A stretch of 13,461 bases of DNA, taken from NCBI GenBank assembly GCA_011522825.1, contig WTIG01000156.1, positions 1 to 13,461 of the forward strand, read 5' to 3'. This DNA is from Puniceicoccaceae bacterium. GTDB taxonomy: Bacteria > Verrucomicrobiota > Verrucomicrobiia > Opitutales > Coraliomargaritaceae. Below the pieces are notes generated by a model, which saw only the letters and a program-made list of their open reading frames with translations, made no database searches and was not told the origin of the DNA. Made by a program: the position numbers and the translations under genes. Below, piece after piece: positions 1 through 6,113 of this stretch (position 1 is its first letter; the number at the start of each line of letters is the position of its first letter).

Positions 1-59
1 ATTTTTTGGCTTTTATTTACATCCACTCTCTAGCTAGGCAGATTTGAGCTATAAAGGGT

Positions 60-76
60 CTTTTTTCGAAAAAAAG
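60..76. repeat. A/T-tract inverted repeat
   Basis: A run of six T, then CG, then seven A, forms a near-perfect palindrome centred between positions 67 and 68. It is too A/T-rich and loop-poor to act as a normal intrinsic terminator unaided. It may be an A-tract element or protein site upstream of the rplC promoter, or the weak remnant of the end of an upstream transcript. Confidence 0.4.
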
Positions 77-118
77 TGTAAAAAAATAAAAAAAACAAAA
101 TCAAGGGTTGACCTGAGT

Positions 119-137
119 GAAAAAAAGCTCTTTTTTC
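119..137. repeat. A/T-tract inverted repeat with GCTC centre
   Basis: G followed by seven A, then GCTC, then six T and C, can pair into a six- to seven-base A/T stem with a tiny loop. It sits inside the longer inverted pair 109-115/187-193, so if transcribed it would be an inner hairpin of a leader RNA. No G+C-rich stem is present. Confidence 0.4.
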
Positions 138-278
138 CTCGGCTCTTTAGTAAATTATTTATCACATTTAAATTTAACCACTAAAGCAGGTCAGTAAACG
201 GTTTTCCGAGTGGCATCATTAGTTTAGCCTAGAAGTTAAGTAATGAGTTGTGAGGTTTTCCACCTGCCAATTAGTCTT

Positions 279-923
279 ATGAATATAGCCCTTTTAGGAA
301 AAAAATTAGGTATGTCTCAGGTCTTCGATGAGGACAATCGCCTCGTGCCTGTGACAGTGATAGAAGCTGGACCTTGTCCAGTAGTACAAATTAAGTCAGT
401 TGATACAGACGGCTACGATGCTATCCAGCTTGGCTACGGCGCACAAAAAGCCCACCGCTTATCTAAAGCAGAATTGGGTCACGTGAATAAAGCGAAGGTC
501 GAGCCTGTATCCAATTTACAAGAATTTAGAACCTCAGGAGACACGGAATTGAACGTGGGTGATGTTTTGACTGTGGATCGCTTTGAAGCGGGACAGAAGA
601 TTGATATCATCGGAACGTCTAAAGGTCGTGGATTCCAAGGTGTGGTGAAACGCTATGGTTTCGCTGGGGGTCCTGCTTCACACGGCTCTATGTTCCATCG
701 TCGTGGTGGTTCTTATGGTATGTGTCAGTGGCCAGGTCACGTGATCAAGGGTAAAAAGATGCCAGGTCACATGGGCGATGCTCAACGTACGGTACAGAAT
801 CTTAAGGTGGTCAAAGTGATTGCAGATAAGAATCTGATTTTAATCAAAGGCAGTGTGCCAGGTAGTAAAGGTAGTTTAGTGACAGTGCGAACTGCTGTGA
901 AACAAAAGCGAGCACAAGCTTAA
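279..923 (+). CDS. rplC: 50S ribosomal protein L3 (uL3)
   Basis: Large-subunit protein that helps start 23S rRNA assembly and reaches towards the peptidyl transferase centre. I start it at ATG 279, giving 214 residues beginning MNIALLGKKLGM, the usual L3 N-terminus. The in-frame ATG at 243 would add 12 unrelated residues and is not supported. The GTSKGRGFQGVVKR block (about residues 112-125) and the KGKKMPGHMG block (about 157-166) are the family signature. The glutamine that PrmB methylates in E. coli L3 is replaced by Met148 in the context GSYGM. There is no Shine-Dalgarno sequence before the start. It is the first gene of the block, 24 bases ahead of rplD. Confidence 0.97.
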   Translation: MNIALLGKKLGMSQVFDEDNRLVPVTVIEAGPCPVVQIKSVDTDGYDAIQLGYGAQKAHRLSKAELGHVNKAKVEPVSNLQEFRTSGDTELNVGDVLTVDRFEAGQKIDIIGTSKGRGFQGVVKRYGFAGGPASHGSMFHRRGGSYGMCQWPGHVIKGKKMPGHMGDAQRTVQNLKVVKVIADKNLILIKGSVPGSKGSLVTVRTAVKQKRAQA

Positions 924-947
924 TTAATAAGGAGCGTAGAATTTAGT

Positions 948-1592
948 ATGAAATTAAAAGTATTTAAAGCAGACGGCTCAAGTAGCACGGAAAAAGACTT
1001 TCCTCATTTTCCTGAGTTTGAAGGAGATCGTGGTATCGCAACTTTAAGACAAGTGGTGATTGCCCAACAGGCTAATAAGCGTCAAGGAAATGCATCGACT
1101 AAGACTCGTGCAGAGGTCGCAGGTTCTGGTAAAAAGCTTTTCCGCCAAAAAGGCAGTGGTACAGCTCGTCAAGGAACTCGTCGAGTACCGCACCAAAGGC
1201 ACGGTGGTGTGGCTCATGGACCAAAGCCAAGAGACTATTCACAAAAAACGAATCGCAAGATGCGCCAGTTAGCGATGCAAAGAGCTCTCTTTGACCGTGC
1301 TGTTGCGGGTGGTTTATCTGTGATCGAAGATTTAGCGGTTGAAGCTCCAAAAACAAAGATTTTCAACAATGTATTAAAGAATGTCTATCCAGAGCGTTGT
1401 AAAGTGCTAGTGGTGGATGATACTTTTGCAGAAAACACAGCTTTTGCTGCCCGTAATATCCAAGGTGTCTCTCTCGCTGAATCAGGTGATTTAAGTGTTC
1501 TAGACATCGTTAAGTATCAAAATGTAATCGTGAGTTCTAAAGCGATTGAAACAATCATCGCTCGTGCGGTTGATGGGAAAGGAGACAAGTAA
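948..1592 (+). CDS. rplD: 50S ribosomal protein L4 (uL4)
   Basis: Large-subunit protein whose extended loop lines the nascent-chain exit tunnel; in E. coli it also represses its own operon. The 214-residue product has the tunnel loop at about residues 59-109, including GSGKK-FRQKGSGTARQG and the SQKTNRKMRQLA segment, followed by the globular domain. An AAGGAG at 929-934 precedes the ATG with a slightly long 13-base spacer. Its TAA overlaps the next ATG (TAATG at 1590-1594), so rplW translation is probably coupled. Whether the region before rplC holds an L4-binding site as in enterobacteria cannot be told from sequence alone. Confidence 0.97.
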   Translation: MKLKVFKADGSSSTEKDFPHFPEFEGDRGIATLRQVVIAQQANKRQGNASTKTRAEVAGSGKKLFRQKGSGTARQGTRRVPHQRHGGVAHGPKPRDYSQKTNRKMRQLAMQRALFDRAVAGGLSVIEDLAVEAPKTKIFNNVLKNVYPERCKVLVVDDTFAENTAFAARNIQGVSLAESGDLSVLDIVKYQNVIVSSKAIETIIARAVDGKGDK

Positions 1593-1882
1593 TGTTAGTA
1601 CCCGATACAATTATTAAATCTTACATTGTGACTGAGAAAGCGGCGAATGTTTCCGCAAATCTCAATCAGTACACTTTTAAAGTAGCTACTAACGCCAATC
1701 GCATTGAAGTGGCACGTGCTATTGAAAAGTTATTCAACGTAGCCGTGACTCGTGTGAATATTTTAAACGTAAAGCCAAAGCTAAAAACCGATCGTAGCCG
1801 TAGAGGTAAGACTGGAAGCAAAAGCGGTTATAAGAAAGCGATCGTTTGCTTAAAGGACGGAGACACTATCGAAATCGTATAA
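1592..1882 (+). CDS. rplW: 50S ribosomal protein L23 (uL23)
   Basis: Large-subunit protein at the tunnel exit, where trigger factor, SRP and the SecY channel dock. The 96-residue product has the typical start (PDTIIKSYIVTEKA), the basic loop (about residues 61-80, KPKLKTDRSRRGKTGSKSGY) and the final KKAIVCLKDGDTIEI strand. It begins inside the rplD stop codon and has a well-placed AAGGAG at 1579-1584, seven bases upstream. It is one of only five genes here lacking T directly before ATG, and it has one of the strongest Shine-Dalgarno sites. Length is normal for the family. Confidence 0.97.
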   Translation: MLVPDTIIKSYIVTEKAANVSANLNQYTFKVATNANRIEVARAIEKLFNVAVTRVNILNVKPKLKTDRSRRGKTGSKSGYKKAIVCLKDGDTIEIV

Positions 1883-1899
1883 TTTAGGAGAATAAGACC

Positions 1900-2745
1900 A
1901 TGCCACTTGTAAAATCTAGACCACTGACTCCCGGACAACGTTTCCTTATTAGAAACAAGGCGGATGTCTCAAAGAAAAAGCCTGAGAAGAAACTCACTGT
2001 CTCTAAGCATGAAAAGAAGGGTCGTAATTGCTACGGTCGTATCACTTCACGTCGTCGTGGAGGCGGTCATAAGAAGCACTACCGCTTGATCGATTTTCGT
2101 AGAGACAAAATTGATATCCCTGCAAAGGTACAAGCGATTGAGTATGATCCAAATCGTTCTGCAAATATTGCCTTATTAGCCTATGCAGATGGTGAAAAGC
2201 GTTATATTCTTGCACCTAAAGGTGTTCAAGCGGGCGATACTTTAGTCAGCTCTAGCAAGAAAATTGAATTTTCTGTGGGTTACAGTTTCCCACTAGCCTT
2301 AATCCCACCAGCAACTAAAATCCATGCAGTTGAGTTACATCCTGGAAGAGGCGCACAGCTTGTGCGTTCTGCAGGTGAAGCTGCTCAACTTATCAAAGTG
2401 GATGGTGACCGTGTAACAATCAAGCTACCTTCTGGTGAAATCCGCTATTTAAATGCTCGCTGTCGTGCAACAATCGGTGAAGTGGGCAACCATGAGCATG
2501 AAGGTCGTAGCCTTGGTAAGGCAGGACGCAACCGTTGGTTAGGTCGTCGTCCTCGTGTCCGTGGTGTTGCTATGAATCCTGTCGATCACCCAATGGGTGG
2601 TGGTGAAGGACGTACTTCTGGTGGAGGACATCCTCAATCACCATGGGGTCAATTGTCTAAAGGGTTCCCAACTCGTAAGAAATCTAACCCAACTAATTCA
2701 CAAATTCTTGTTCGTCGCAATGGACGTCCAATGAAGCGCAAATAA
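1900..2745 (+). CDS. rplB: 50S ribosomal protein L2 (uL2)
   Basis: One of the most conserved large-subunit proteins, needed for subunit joining and for the peptidyl transferase centre. The 281-residue product shows the GRITSRRRGGGHKKHYR block (46-62), the SH3/OB-like middle region, and the C-terminal NPVDHPMGGGEGRTSGGG block (226-243). His230 matches the conserved histidine near the catalytic centre (His229 in E. coli). AGGAG at 1886-1890 stands nine bases before the ATG. It lies 17 bases after rplW and 14 before rpsS. Length and motifs are ordinary. Confidence 0.98.
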   Translation: MPLVKSRPLTPGQRFLIRNKADVSKKKPEKKLTVSKHEKKGRNCYGRITSRRRGGGHKKHYRLIDFRRDKIDIPAKVQAIEYDPNRSANIALLAYADGEKRYILAPKGVQAGDTLVSSSKKIEFSVGYSFPLALIPPATKIHAVELHPGRGAQLVRSAGEAAQLIKVDGDRVTIKLPSGEIRYLNARCRATIGEVGNHEHEGRSLGKAGRNRWLGRRPRVRGVAMNPVDHPMGGGEGRTSGGGHPQSPWGQLSKGFPTRKKSNPTNSQILVRRNGRPMKRK

Positions 2746-2759
2746 TCAGTATAAGTATT

Positions 2760-3029
2760 ATGTCACGATCTATTAAAAAAGGTTTTTTTGTTGATGTTCA
2801 CCTATTGAAGAAGGTGGAAGCAGCTCAGGCGACTAATGATCGCAAGCCAATCCAAACATGGTCTCGTCGCTCAACGATCACTCCTGATTTCGTTGGTCTG
2901 AATTTCAATGTCCACAATGGTAAATCATTTCTTCCTGTTTATGTAACAGAAAATATGGTGGGTCATAAGTTAGGTGAATTCTCTCCGACTCGTACCTTTA
3001 AAGGACATCCAGCAGGTAAAGCTAAGTAA
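2760..3029 (+). CDS. rpsS: 30S ribosomal protein S19 (uS19)
   Basis: Small-subunit head protein that forms a complex with S13 near the A site and the inter-subunit bridges. The 89-residue product begins SRSIKKGFFVD and carries the WSRRSTITPDFVG and GHKLGEFSPTRTFKGH motifs (residues 34-46 and 68-83). There is no Shine-Dalgarno sequence; the upstream bases read TATT then ATG. In most bacteria rplV follows directly, but here a 125-codon gene for an exported protein stands between them. Confidence 0.98.
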   Translation: MSRSIKKGFFVDVHLLKKVEAAQATNDRKPIQTWSRRSTITPDFVGLNFNVHNGKSFLPVYVTENMVGHKLGEFSPTRTFKGHPAGKAK

Positions 3030-3050
3030 TTTATTTCAGAACTAATAAAC

Positions 3051-3428
3051 ATGACGCATAAAGGAAACAGTCTTAATACACTAATAGGGAGCATATGTTT
3101 TATGTTTATGCTTTCAGTGAGTGTCGTGTCTGCTTCCGTTCCGAGCTATGTGACTGATGGATCTGGTCTGTATGCTTCAAATTCAGCGCAGGTTGTAGCG
3201 GTTAACGATTCTGCGGACATCGCTGTGGTCTATTTAGACAATGGTTTAGATGCGGGCTTAGATATCGGAATGACTGCATCCGTCTACCGTGGATCAGAAA
3301 AAATTGGCTCAGTGATCTTAGTGGCTACTGAGCAGTACCAATCTGCGGCAGTAATTTTAGACCTTAAGGCAAAACAAGTGATTCAAGCCGGGGATTATGT
3401 TCAATTAAACACTTTTAGAAACAGTTAA
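3051..3428 (+). CDS. Small predicted secreted protein inserted in the ribosomal operon
   Basis: I do not recognise a named family. From ATG 3051 the 125-residue product has Lys4, a hydrophobic stretch (about residues 11-28, ending VVSA) and a likely signal-peptidase I site after Ala28 (VSA then SV). The mature part of about 97 residues is acidic (about ten Asp/Glu against five Lys/Arg), unlike the basic neighbours. Residues 46-118 read like a small beta-barrel module: QVVAVN, GLDIGMTASVYRG, KIGSVILV, then IQAGDYVQL. This resembles modules I associate with PVC envelope proteins and the FlgT C-terminal domain, but that is inference. Spacers of 21 and 12 bases and the same strand imply co-transcription. 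There is no Shine-Dalgarno site at 3051. GGGAG at 3087-3091 precedes in-frame ATG 3102, but that start would destroy the signal peptide. Confidence 0.85.
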   Translation: MTHKGNSLNTLIGSICFMFMLSVSVVSASVPSYVTDGSGLYASNSAQVVAVNDSADIAVVYLDNGLDAGLDIGMTASVYRGSEKIGSVILVATEQYQSAAVILDLKAKQVIQAGDYVQLNTFRNS

Positions 3429-3440
3429 TTTATTATCACT

Positions 3441-3776
3441 ATGGAAGTTAAAGCTTACACAAAATACGCAAGAATGTCGCCCCTCAAGGTGAGAAAGGTC
3501 GCTCGTGCTATTCAAGGACGTAATGCAGGAGAAGCACTTGAGATGCTGAGCCTGATTCCACGTAAATCAGCACGCCTTATCGGAAAGACATTAAAGTCAG
3601 CGATTGCGAACGCAGAGAACAATAACAATTTATCCTCGGATGCATTGACAATTAAATCAACCATCATCGAAGAAGGTCCTGCATTTAAGCGTTTTCGTCC
3701 AGCCGCAAGAGGTTCTGCTCACCCTTACAAGAAAAGAACCAGTCACATCCGTATTGTCTTAACTGACGAAAATTAA
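3441..3776 (+). CDS. rplV: 50S ribosomal protein L22 (uL22)
   Basis: Large-subunit protein whose long beta-hairpin lines the exit tunnel opposite L4. The 111-residue product shows the MSPLKVRKVARAIQGRNAGEAL segment (12-33) and the tunnel hairpin (about 80-97, with RFRPAARGSAHPYKKR), ending in the typical KKRTSHIRIVL. It lies only 12 bases after the exported-protein gene, so both are presumably on one mRNA. There is no Shine-Dalgarno sequence, but T stands directly before the ATG. Length is normal, so the inserted upstream gene has not damaged it. Confidence 0.98.
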   Translation: MEVKAYTKYARMSPLKVRKVARAIQGRNAGEALEMLSLIPRKSARLIGKTLKSAIANAENNNNLSSDALTIKSTIIEEGPAFKRFRPAARGSAHPYKKRTSHIRIVLTDEN

Positions 3777-3794
3777 TTTTAGAAAACAAATATT

Positions 3795-4430
3795 ATGGGT
3801 CAAAAAACACATCCAATAGGTTTCCGTCTCGCAGTCACAAAAGACTGGGATTCACGCTGGTATGCCAATAAGCAAGATTTTCCTGTGTATGTTAAGGAAG
3901 ATCATCTGATCAGAACGTTTCTAGAGAAGAAACTGCGTTATGCTTCTGTGCCTCGTATTTTTATTGAGCGTGCATCAGGTCGCATTCGTGTGAAGATTTA
4001 TACAGCTCGTCCTGGTATCGTGATCGGCCGAAAAGGACAAGAACTCGATAAGCTTAAGACCGAATTGAATAAAAAAGTGGGCAAGGATGTGATGTTAGAT
4101 ATCCAAGAAGTGAAACGCCCAGACCTGTCTGCCCAGTTAGTAGCGGAAAATGTGGCTTTACAACTCGAGCGAAGAATTGCTTTCCGCCGTGCTATGAAAC
4201 GTGCGGTACAGACAACAACGTCTCTTGGTGCAGAGGGAATTCGTATCCAATGTTCAGGACGTTTAGGTGGTGCAGACATCGCTCGTACAGAACAACAGCG
4301 CTCAGGTAAGGTGCCTTTGCAAACACTACGTGCGAATATCAATTACGGCTTCAGTGAAGCAAGCACAGTTTATGGAATCATCGGTGTGAAATGTTGGATC
4401 TGCTTACCAGACGGAGAAAGCGCACTTTAA
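3795..4430 (+). CDS. rpsC: 30S ribosomal protein S3 (uS3)
   Basis: Small-subunit protein at the mRNA entry channel, with helicase-like contacts to incoming mRNA. The 211-residue product begins GQKTHPIGFRLAVTKDW, has a KH domain with the IGRKG loop (77-81), and ends with the S3 C-terminal domain (GRLGGADIAR at 155-164, then NINYGF and YGIIGVKCWI). It is a little shorter than E. coli S3, losing only the variable tail. There is no Shine-Dalgarno site, and ATT precedes the ATG. It lies 18 bases after rplV and 44 before rplP. Confidence 0.98.
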   Translation: MGQKTHPIGFRLAVTKDWDSRWYANKQDFPVYVKEDHLIRTFLEKKLRYASVPRIFIERASGRIRVKIYTARPGIVIGRKGQELDKLKTELNKKVGKDVMLDIQEVKRPDLSAQLVAENVALQLERRIAFRRAMKRAVQTTTSLGAEGIRIQCSGRLGGADIARTEQQRSGKVPLQTLRANINYGFSEASTVYGIIGVKCWICLPDGESAL

Positions 4431-4474
4431 TCAAAAATTTAAATCATTTAGCGAACGGAATAAGGAAGTAAATT

Positions 4475-4891
4475 ATGGCACAAATACCCTCTAGAACAAA
4501 ATACAGAAAAGTTCACACAGGACGCATTTATGGTACTGCACAAAAAGGAAATACCATTGCTTTTGGTGAATTCGGTATCCAGTCATTGAGCCGTGGTCGT
4601 ATGACTTCACGTCAAATTGAAGCAGCTCGTGTGGCTATGACTCGTAGCCTTAAACGTAAAGGTAAGGTTTGGATTCGTGTCTTTCCTCATAAGCCTGTGA
4701 CTAAAAAGCCAGCTGAAACTCGTATGGGTAAAGGTAAAGGCTCAGTTGAAAAATGGGTGGCAGTGATTCGTCCTGGGACAATGCTTTTTGAAGTAGCGGG
4801 TTGTTCTGAAACAGCTGCTAGAGAAGCTTTGCGTTTGGCCGATACTAAATTGCCATTCAGATGGCGATTTGTAACTCGTGGCGACGCATAA
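4475..4891 (+). CDS. rplP: 50S ribosomal protein L16 (uL16)
   Basis: Large-subunit protein that helps position A- and P-site tRNAs and is among the last to join the subunit. The 138-residue product has the family motifs GRMTSRQIEAARVAMTR (41-57) and ETRMGKGKGSVEKWVA (81-96). Arg83 matches the arginine hydroxylated in E. coli L16; whether that enzyme exists here is unknown. An AAGGAAG at 4462-4468 gives a good ribosome binding site. Length and spacing are normal. Confidence 0.98.
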   Translation: MAQIPSRTKYRKVHTGRIYGTAQKGNTIAFGEFGIQSLSRGRMTSRQIEAARVAMTRSLKRKGKVWIRVFPHKPVTKKPAETRMGKGKGSVEKWVAVIRPGTMLFEVAGCSETAAREALRLADTKLPFRWRFVTRGDA

Positions 4892-4922
4892 TTATTTATT
4901 AAGAATTTAAAACTACAAAGAT

Positions 4923-5126
4923 ATGAAAGCAAAAGAAATTCATGAACTGTCTGAAAACGAGGTAGAAAAGAAACTTCGTGATACAAGAGATGAGCACGTT
5001 AAAATGCGTATGAGTAAACAGACAGGCCAAGTCGAAGAAACCCACAAGCTCAAAAATTTAAGAAGAGATATCGCTCGTTTAGAAACTATTTTAAAGGAGA
5101 AAAAACTAGCGAGCACTTCTGCCTAA
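4923..5126 (+). CDS. rpmC: 50S ribosomal protein L29 (uL29)
   Basis: Small helical protein beside L23 at the tunnel exit. The 67-residue product is two helices with the family pattern: KAKEIHELSENEVEKKL, then an RMSKQTGQVEETHKLKNLRRDIARLETIL core. It sits 31 bases after rplP and 18 before rpsQ, with no Shine-Dalgarno sequence in an A+T-only upstream stretch. Nothing is unusual in length or sequence. Confidence 0.96.
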   Translation: MKAKEIHELSENEVEKKLRDTRDEHVKMRMSKQTGQVEETHKLKNLRRDIARLETILKEKKLASTSA

Positions 5127-5144
5127 ATTTAAAAATTAAAGAAA

Positions 5145-5426
5145 ATGGAAACTGTCTTAAAACGTAATTCTAGAAAAAACCTAATAGGAACTGTAACAAG
5201 TCGTTCTGGTGACAAAACGATCAAGGTGACCTATTTTTATAAGATTCCGCATCCGTTGTATCGTAAGGAAATTAAGCGCAAGACTGTATTGCACGTACAC
5301 GATGAGAAGAATGAGTGTGGCTTAGGCGATAAGGTAGAAATTATGGAGACACGTCCATTGAGTAAACTAAAGCGTTGGAGAGTGACTCGTGTGATCGAAG
5401 TCGCACCTAAGCTAGGAGACGAATAA
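5145..5426 (+). CDS. rpsQ: 30S ribosomal protein S17 (uS17)
   Basis: OB-fold protein that binds the 5' domain of 16S rRNA early in assembly. The 93-residue product has the GTVTSRSGDKTIKV opening strand region (15-28), the HPLYRKEIKRKTVLHVHDE middle, and the family signature GDKVEIMETRPLSKLKRW (61-78). It is one of the few genes here with neither a Shine-Dalgarno sequence nor T before ATG; A runs precede it instead. A repeat-bearing spacer of 49 bases follows. Confidence 0.97.
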   Translation: METVLKRNSRKNLIGTVTSRSGDKTIKVTYFYKIPHPLYRKEIKRKTVLHVHDEKNECGLGDKVEIMETRPLSKLKRWRVTRVIEVAPKLGDE

Positions 5427-5463
5427 ATTTAAACGATTTAAACGAAAAAGAAGTATTTAAACG
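5427..5463 (+). repeat. Three copies of ATTTAAACG in the rpsQ-rplN spacer
   Basis: Exact copies of ATTTAAACG lie at 5427-5435, 5436-5444 and 5455-5463. The first two are in direct tandem. The last runs into the Shine-Dalgarno GGAG (5463-5466) of rplN. A related TTTAAAT string occurs in other spacers here, for example before rplP and in the leader. The function is unknown; it may be simple A+T-rich spacer drift or a binding site. Confidence 0.6.
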
Positions 5464-5475
5464 GAGAATAAAGCT

Positions 5476-5838
5476 ATGATACAAATGAACAGTCGCGTAT
5501 TTATTGCGGATAATACAGGTGCAAAGTCAGCTGAGATGATTCGTAGAATTGGACAAAACAAAAAGACAGCCGATGTCGGTGATATTGTTGTTTGTGCCGT
5601 TAAAGAATCAGCAACTGATGCGTCCGTAAAAAAAGGTGAAGTAGTCAAAGCAGTTGTGGTTCGCACACGTGCTCCAATCCGTCGTGGTGATGGAAGTTAC
5701 CTTCGTTTTGATAACAATGCTGTAGTGATTATCAACCAAGATGGTAATCCAAAAGGCACTCGTATTTTTGGTCCAGTTGCACGTGAATTGCGTGCCAAGT
5801 ATATGAAGATTATATCATTAGCACCGGAGGTTTTATAA
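5476..5838 (+). CDS. rplN: 50S ribosomal protein L14 (uL14)
   Basis: Beta-barrel large-subunit protein at the subunit interface, where it forms a bridge and binds initiation and silencing factors. The 120-residue product begins with MIQMNSRVFIADNTGAK and has the signature around residues 60-86 (VVVRTRAPIRRGDGSYLRFDNNAV), then IFGPVARELR. GGAG at 5463-5466 stands nine bases before the ATG. Its last codons contain the GGAGG that serves the next gene, and only one base separates its stop from the rplX start, so the two are probably translationally coupled. Confidence 0.98.
   Translation: MIQMNSRVFIADNTGAKSAEMIRRIGQNKKTADVGDIVVCAVKESATDASVKKGEVVKAVVVRTRAPIRRGDGSYLRFDNNAVVIINQDGNPKGTRIFGPVARELRAKYMKIISLAPEVL
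5826..5830 (+). promoter_or_regulatory. Shine-Dalgarno GGAGG for rplX inside the end of rplN
   Basis: The strongest ribosome binding site of the window. GGAGG lies in the last codons of rplN, nine bases before the rplX ATG at 5840. It is coding and regulatory at once and fixes both the rplX start and its coupling to rplN. Confidence 0.8.
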
Positions 5839-5839
5839 A

Positions 5840-6091
5840 ATGGCAAAATCAATCAAAAGAGAACAAGAAGTTGTTGTTATCGCAGGATCCCACAAAGGGA
5901 AGCGTGGCAAAGTGCTTGAGGTTATGGGTAATGATCGCGTACTCGTTGAAGGCGTGAACATGATTACTAAGTACGAGCGCAAGACACAGGAAAACCCAGA
6001 AGGTTCATCAATCCAAAGAGAAGCATCGATTCATTATTCAAATGTAATGCTTGCCGAAAAATTTGACGCAAAAGCTAAAAGCAAAAAGTAA
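5840..6091 (+). CDS. rplX: 50S ribosomal protein L24 (uL24)
   Basis: Assembly-initiating large-subunit protein located near the tunnel exit. The 83-residue product carries a KOW motif (about residues 9-36, VVVIAGSHKGKRGKVLEV and following strand), then the VEGVNMITKYERKTQENPEG segment typical of L24. At 83 residues it is at the short end for the family, losing part of the C-terminal zone. The start is set by GGAGG at 5826-5830. It lies one base after rplN and 22 before rplE. Confidence 0.97.
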   Translation: MAKSIKREQEVVVIAGSHKGKRGKVLEVMGNDRVLVEGVNMITKYERKTQENPEGSSIQREASIHYSNVMLAEKFDAKAKSKK

Positions 6092-6113
6092 CAGAGAGAT
6101 AAGGATTTAGGTT

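Larger units (their letters stand above)
1..278 (+). promoter_or_regulatory. Noncoding leader/promoter region upstream of rplC
   Basis: No convincing gene lies here. The region is very A+T-rich, with long A and T tracts at 61-98 and 119-136, as expected for a strong promoter of a ribosomal operon. A TTGACC that could be a -35 box lies at 108-113, but no good -10 box stands 16-18 bases after it, so I do not fix a promoter. Two A/T inverted repeats (60-76 and 119-137) and a longer-range pair (109-115 with 187-193) could structure the DNA or an mRNA leader. In many bacteria rpsJ precedes rplC within a few tens of bases. Here it does not, so rpsJ is either further upstream or elsewhere. That the region drives the cluster is inference. 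Confidence 0.5.

Noticed and set aside
108..136. Promoter with -35 TTGACC
   Set aside because: The bases 16-18 further on are a T run, not a -10 box, so the hexamer alone is not enough to call a promoter.
243..278. Upstream in-frame start for rplC adding 12 residues
   Set aside because: The added residues do not match the L3 N-terminus, while the ATG at 279 gives the typical MNIALLGKKLGM start.
3084..3098. Lipoprotein signal (cysteine 16) in the exported protein
   Set aside because: The residues before Cys16 (GSI) do not fit a lipobox, and a good signal-peptidase I site follows at Ala28.
3998..4342. Minus-strand open frame of 114 codons inside rpsC, and similar antisense frames in rplD, rplP, rplE, rplF and rpsE
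   Set aside because: They lie entirely or mostly within well-recognised genes, show no family motifs, and are explained as shadows of codon-biased genes.
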